64,000 nt of DNA, taken from NCBI GenBank assembly GCA_001692895.1, contig KV748192.1, positions 930,001 to 994,000 on the forward strand, read 5' to 3'. Numbering within the stretch: position 1 is the first letter of the stretch; each line of letters begins with the position of its first letter. Source of the DNA: Cenococcum geophilum 1.58 (Eukaryota > Ascomycota > Dothideomycetes > Gloniales > Gloniaceae). A program made the translations under genes and the position numbers. Of the stretch, positions 59,289 to 64,000 are shown in pieces. The notes beneath the pieces were generated by a model, which worked only from the letters and a program-made list of their open reading frames with translations, was not told where the DNA came from and searched no databases.

Positions 59289-59621
59289 AGTCCTAGTAGA
59301 TAGACTATAGAAAGCAAAAGGATAGAAATAAACTACAAATAGGACAGGGACAGGCGTTAGGATTACTTTTATTTCAATTTTTTTCTACTATTTTCCTACT
59401 GTTTTCTCACTACCTAATAGTTGCTAGCAACCTAGTATTTACTAGGAAGCTGTAAATCCCTAATTTAGGGATTTATAAACTACTAGGACATAGCTACTAG
59501 TANATGTTAAGCTGCCTAGAAAGGATTCATGTATATAGAACTATAGCGCCATAGCCTAGAGGCTGCATGCGCAGTATTGTACGTAGTATAATACAATGGA
59601 TATAAAAAAAAATAAAAAAAA
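59289..59621 (+). other. LINE-2 3' untranslated region and A-rich tail
   Basis: Matches the minus-strand 3' region of LINE-1 and ends in AAAAAAAAATAAAAAAAAAA-like sequence (about 59604-59621) directly before the target duplication. Confidence 0.88.
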
Positions 59622-59634
59622 AAGAGAATTTATA
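59622..59634. repeat. Target-site duplication of LINE-2, right copy
   Basis: AAGAGAATTTATA, identical to 56922-56934. Confidence 0.85.
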
Positions 59635-59722
59635 CTAGCCTTACAGCTAATATAACAGATCGCTAAGAGAATAGCAGTCTTGCTAAGAACACTTTATAGG
59701 CCCGACGGCTGTAGAGGACGTA

Positions 59723-59788
59723 CACACCCTTATACTACCCTTATACCACCCTTATACCTACCCTTACACCTACCCTTATACCTACAAC
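59723..59788 (+). repeat. 11-12-bp minisatellite just upstream of the copia-2 gag start
   Basis: About five units of ACCTACCCTTAT type end two bases before the ATG at 59790. The open frame on the other strand (59741-59932) is an artefact of this repeat. Confidence 0.75.
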
Positions 59789-62700
59789 TATGGCACTAAT
59801 AGAGGAAGAATGGGCCGCAATGGCCAGTAAATATAGATACGGAATTGATGCAGATAAGGCTATAAAGGACGAACTGATAGAGTTCGTAGAAACGATAATA
59901 TATCTATATAAGATATAAGACCTTATAGACAACGACTTGTGGGCCGTCTTTTAAGAGCAGTTTGAGGGATTTACAGTGGAGAGCTTTAAGAAGATACGCA
60001 CAGATATTAGATCTAAACTGCGAAGACATTTCCTTAAAAGAGGTGTTTACGTAGGCAAACATAACAGTAGAGTTACCATATCTAAGCTGCTATTTAAAGT
60101 TATACAATAAGAAGAACTATATTAATGGATAGATAAGGAGATCGTGGTAACTATTAAGGAGTTAGCAGAACTACTAGCTACGAGAGTACTACAAAACAGG
60201 TTGAACCACACTTATAACGGTCTATCGTCTTAGCCTATAGCTATAGTTGCAATACTACCTAGGTCTAGTACGCAAACACCTATATCTACGCCTTTACTAC
60301 CCCCACTACCTCCGACGCCTGTTATTTAGCCCGCTATTTAGTCTACTATTCAGCCTACCCCTATTTAGCCTACCTCCAACTATAGGTAAATACACACCCT
60401 TATCGACCAATTGCTATAGCTAAGAGAGCAGCAACTATAGTAGCCGCAGCAACCGTAGTAGCTATATATATATACACCACCTAAACTGGCCGTGCCTAGT
60501 GTGGAGTAAGGACCTAGGTAAGGACCTAGATATAGTAAAGAGGTAGCCACAATTATAAAGATCTACACAGACGACTAAAAGTATAATGGAGTTAGTGATA
60601 GCTTTGACTTTAAGTTAACCATTTTCTATAATATCTGTAAGAGATCTAGCTTACCACTAGAAGGCTACGTAGTAGCATTCCCTAGCATGCTAAAAGGGCT
60701 TGCTTAGGATTACTACTACAACAGCGACCTTAAGTTAAGACCTTTTACTAAAGCCTATAACTACATGCGATAGTTCTTTAAAGGGCCAGAATACTACCGT
60801 AAGAACCTTATGGAGTGGAACAGTATAACCCTCTAAGGAGTTATGGACGAGAACCCTAATAAGTTAATCTATTAGAACTTCCAACTGCTTATAGATAAAC
60901 TACTAAAGCAACGTTATGGACTATATCTAGACTTTTATACAAACCGCATTTTTATAAATAAATTAGTTACTGCTTGCTAGGGAGTGCTAATATGCCATAT
61001 CGCTGTCTCTAACCCTTTAGAAGACCTTTTTTAGTTAATTAGCAAGCTACAATCCTCTATTATTACGTGGGAAAAAGAACACCCCTTATAAGCCTTAATA
61101 AGACCGTCTCACTAAGCCTTTTTTACAGATTGACGCTACTATTGGAACGACTAGAGTTAAGACCAAAACACTAATTGCTATAGTAGTAATCGCTCTTATA
61201 GAACTAATAACAGACTAAAGGCTAAGTACTATGTCTATAAGAAGGAGAACTGCCGTTCTTAGAAATATATAGAAGAGGAGCGTAGTTGGTTTAGAGACGA
61301 CTATAGGAGACGCTTTATTAATATTAAGGGCCGCAATAAGGGTAACTTTAATAACTACTTTAAGCAATACATCGCTGCTTGTAAAAGAGATAAAGATAAA
61401 GATTTAGACTTTAAAGCCTATATATAAGACACTAATAACTCTAGAAGCGATGCTAGAGAACCTAACAATAGTTCTGCCTATATTACTATTTTTAAAACAC
61501 TTACTATAGAGGAAGCAACCTCTATAAATATAGAGCTAGCTAATAAGGCTTATATATACCTGCTTACGGCTTTAGAACTTACTACTACGAAACCCTATAC
61601 GGAGACTAACCTATTCGACTATAATACGGCCACAACTATAGCGTTATGATACACCTTAATGGTCTTTATAGGAATTATAATTAATATAGGTACTTTACGT
61701 AAGTTTATGGCTGGCTACAGCCAATTCTAAGCCCTATAGGCCGTAGATAAGTCCGTAAGTCTTAATATATTAACTAAGGGCTAAGTAACTATCTAATTTG
61801 GGATTGGAGCCTCTACGTCTATCGGAACTATAGACGTTAACAGCCCTATAGGTAAGGTATAATTCTATATTATTAAAGCAGATACTTCTTTCCTACTTTA
61901 CTTAGCAGATATAGATAGACTCTATATTAAATACGATAGCCTAAAGAACGTTATTATCACTCGTACTAAAAAGGTGCCAGTAGTTAGACGATTTAGCCAC
62001 CCGTTCCTTATATAGAGCTTCTCTTTATAGTCCTATTTAGTTAAGTCTTTTAAGGTAAACCCTTACTACTTAACTAACGTAGAGCTATAACGTTTATATC
62101 GTTGATTTGGTTACCTATTAGTTAATAAACTATAAAAGCTTCTTAATAAGATTGACTACGGCTATAATACTAATAGATCTGCTATTAAAGAGCTAACTAG
62201 ACTCTATCACTACTGCTAGAAGTTTAGTAGATCTCTAAGTAGATTTCGCTTTACCTTATAAGACAACGTTAATTTTAATTATAATATTATCGTCGACATT
62301 ATATATATTAGCGGCTCCCCCCTATTATACGTAGTTGATAAAGTAACTTAATTTTAAGCTGGCAGATGGCTATAAAATATTAGCGCTAAGCATACTTAGG
62401 ACGTTCTACGAATGTGCTAAATTGATAGCTATTTAGGACTACTAGATTTAATCACCATAGATACTAGGAAGAACTTTATTAGTAAGGAGTTTAAGCACTA
62501 CGCTGTTACTATAGGGGTAACTATAAAGTTAGTTTTAGTTGAATTATATAACTCTATTAGAATGGTAGAGCGCTACTATAGTCCGCTACGACGAGCCTAC
62601 CAAATCATTACAATAGAAATCTCTGAAATTAGTAAGGAGATGGCCCTATAAATGGCTTTTAAAGCCATTAATAATATGGCTAGCCCAGAAGGCCTAGTCC

Positions 62701-64000
62701 CTATACTCCTAGTCTTTAGAGCCTACCCCTAAATGGTTAAATTGGATATACTATTACCTTTAGTTATATAGCAAGCTGCGGCCATTAAGAAAGCAATAGT
62801 GGAAATCTAGAAGCTATGAGCTAAATAATAGATTACTAACGCTCTTAATATGCGAAATAGATAACGAACTAACGCTATTTATAGCCTCCCACCTAGTTCG
62901 CCTATCTTAGTCTAGAGAAAAGGTAATACTAGCTAAAGTGGTTATTGGGACGGGCTACATATGCTGTTTACCGTCGATGGTAAGACCTATACTGTAAAGC
63001 TACTAAATAAGCCTATGACCTTTTGCTTTACGGTTGTAAAACCTTACCTACTAAACCTATAAGACTTAGTTAAACCACAAGAGTCTGTTAAATTAGCTAA
63101 ACTAGTACCTTTACTAGCTAAACCTTAATTGTTACCTAAAGCTAAACTATAGCTACCGCTAAAGCGAGGCAGAGGTTGCCCCTATAAATACCTATTACTT
63201 ACAGCTATTATAGATACGGCTGTTATAGACGCTATAATAAATATAGGTGCTCTTATAGGTAATATTGTAGATATAGCTGATATCGCTATTTACTTATAGG
63301 ACGATGATACCGTAGATATAGCTAATACTACTATTTACTTATAGAACGATGGTAATACCTAGTTTGGCGCTTTACGGTAAAAGGAGGTTATAGGCCTACT
63401 TAAGAAAGGTGTCTTTAAGATTATTAAGCTATATAATATACTAAAGGGGGTCAGACTCTTTAATTTACGGTTTATTAATAGGATTAAAAATAAGGGAACT
63501 GATAAAGCCTTTAAGAAATCACGACTTATTATATAGGCCTATAATAATTTAGAGAAAGAGCTAGTCCTTACTTAGTTACTAATAATTTAACGAGTTAGCT
63601 AGCGGCTAATTCTCTATATCGCTGCTATATTACTATAGACATGACTTTACCTCTAAGATATCTTATAAGCTTATATCCAGTCTACTACGAACCTAAACCG
63701 CGAGTTCTATATATAACTACTATATAAGCTAAATAAACAATTGAGAATTAATAAGGACTCTGTTTTAAAGGTTGTAAAGCCACTTTATAAAGTGCCTAAA
63801 GCTAGAAACCACTGGTTTAAGACCTACTATTTATACTACGTTAATTAGCTGTAAATAAACCAATCTATGTACAACCCTTACTTACTTTATAGCAATAAAC
63901 CTTTTAGAATTATTGGCCTATAGACTAATAATACACTATTTTTATAGATAATACCTTTATAGAGGCTAAATAAAGTAAACTATATAAGGTTAAGTTTATA

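Larger units (their letters stand above)
56935..59621 (+). mobile_element. LINE-2: composite element, GC-rich 5' sequence joined to a Tad-type LINE 3' end
   Basis: One 13-bp target duplication brackets the whole 2.7 kb, so the two unlike halves inserted together. The 3' half (from somewhere between about 58560 and 58653) is the end of LINE ORF2, the 3' untranslated region and an A-rich tail, the same family as LINE-1. The 5' half (1.6-1.7 kb) has no counterpart in LINE-1, is GC-rich and free of RIP, and holds several short repeat families. The architecture matches MINE of Magnaporthe, in which a LINE 3' end is fused to an unrelated sequence called WEIRD, presumably by template switching during reverse transcription. 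I cannot say whether the 5' half is related to WEIRD. Confidence 0.75.
56533..64000 (+). mobile_element. Ty1/copia fossil 'copia-2', leading end to RT; runs off the right edge
   Basis: Begins near 56533 (TGTTAGTTATATAACATGG), where gypsy G integrase stops. Its leading, probably LTR, sequence is split by LINE-2 (56935-59621) and resumes at 59635. An ATG at 59790 opens the gag region (to about 61450). Protease lies about 61650-61760, gag-pre-integrase about 61990-62140, integrase about 62270-62740, then a linker and the start of RT from about 63380 to the window edge. The integrase C-terminal block matches copia-1. Gag retains more CpA than copia-1 does, but the element is still broken at many points. 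The LTR extent is inferred, because the 3' partner lies outside. Confidence 0.82.

Noticed and set aside
59723-59788. CCCTTA-rich array as a telomere-like tract
   Set aside because: The unit is 11-12 bp of ACCTACCCTTAT type, not the fungal CCCTAA hexamer, and it lies inside copia-2 before its gag start.

Overview
This window looks like an AT-rich, RIP-scarred transposon block from a filamentous ascomycete (Pezizomycotina). The signs are: TpA is everywhere and CpA is scarce over most of its length; sister repeat copies differ almost only by C/T and G/A transitions; coding frames are full of TAA/TAG where CAA/CAG would be expected; and the families are fungal (chromodomain Ty3/gypsy, fungal Ty1/copia, Tad-type LINEs with CCHC ORF1, a piggyBac-like transposase, a tRNA-Gly). 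I cannot name the species. I see no intact host protein gene.

Layout, left to right. 1-2457: 5' part of a minus-strand gypsy (gag plus a likely 220-bp LTR) that cuts into copia-1. 2458-5711 and 14641-15049: copia-1 (plus strand), split by gypsy A (5712-14635, minus strand, 187-bp LTRs, target duplication ATGCT). A is itself split by LINE-1 (10831-12920, minus strand, 10-bp target duplication). 15050-15880: piggyBac transposase remnant. 15902-16024: tRNA-Gly(GCC) carrying a 52-bp insertion. 16036-16534: weakly RIPped unidentified stretch. 16540-36945: gypsy B (minus strand, 193-bp LTRs, CTGCG), holding gypsy C (17586-31626, minus strand, 426-bp LTRs, CCTAC), which holds gypsy E (18433-24412, plus strand, 227-bp LTRs, TGAAG/CGAAG). 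37310-51690: an inverted pair of arms of an unidentified repeat 'F', facing each other around 47.4 kb; the left arm is split by gypsy D (38666-46492, plus strand, 421-bp LTRs, ACTCT), which is the same family as C. 52193-56532: gypsy G (plus strand), cut by copia-2 (from about 56533 to beyond the window), whose leading end is cut by LINE-2 (56935-59621, 13-bp target duplication).

Insertion order can be read from nesting: B before C before E; copia-1 before A before LINE-1; G before copia-2 before LINE-2; F before D. The two LINE insertions and the sequence LINE-2 carries show the least RIP. The strongest oddities are the tRNA-Gly with a GT...AG insertion at the D-arm/anticodon-stem junction, LINE-1 with an in-frame internal deletion joining ORF1 to the last codons of ORF2, LINE-2 as a composite of a GC-rich repeat-bearing sequence and a LINE 3' end (like the MINE element of Magnaporthe), a palindromic block shared by three gypsy families near their 3' ends, and RIP that fades toward the outer edges of LTRs. 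All LTR elements are treated as broken fossils. Everything is read by eye; no alignment or search was run.
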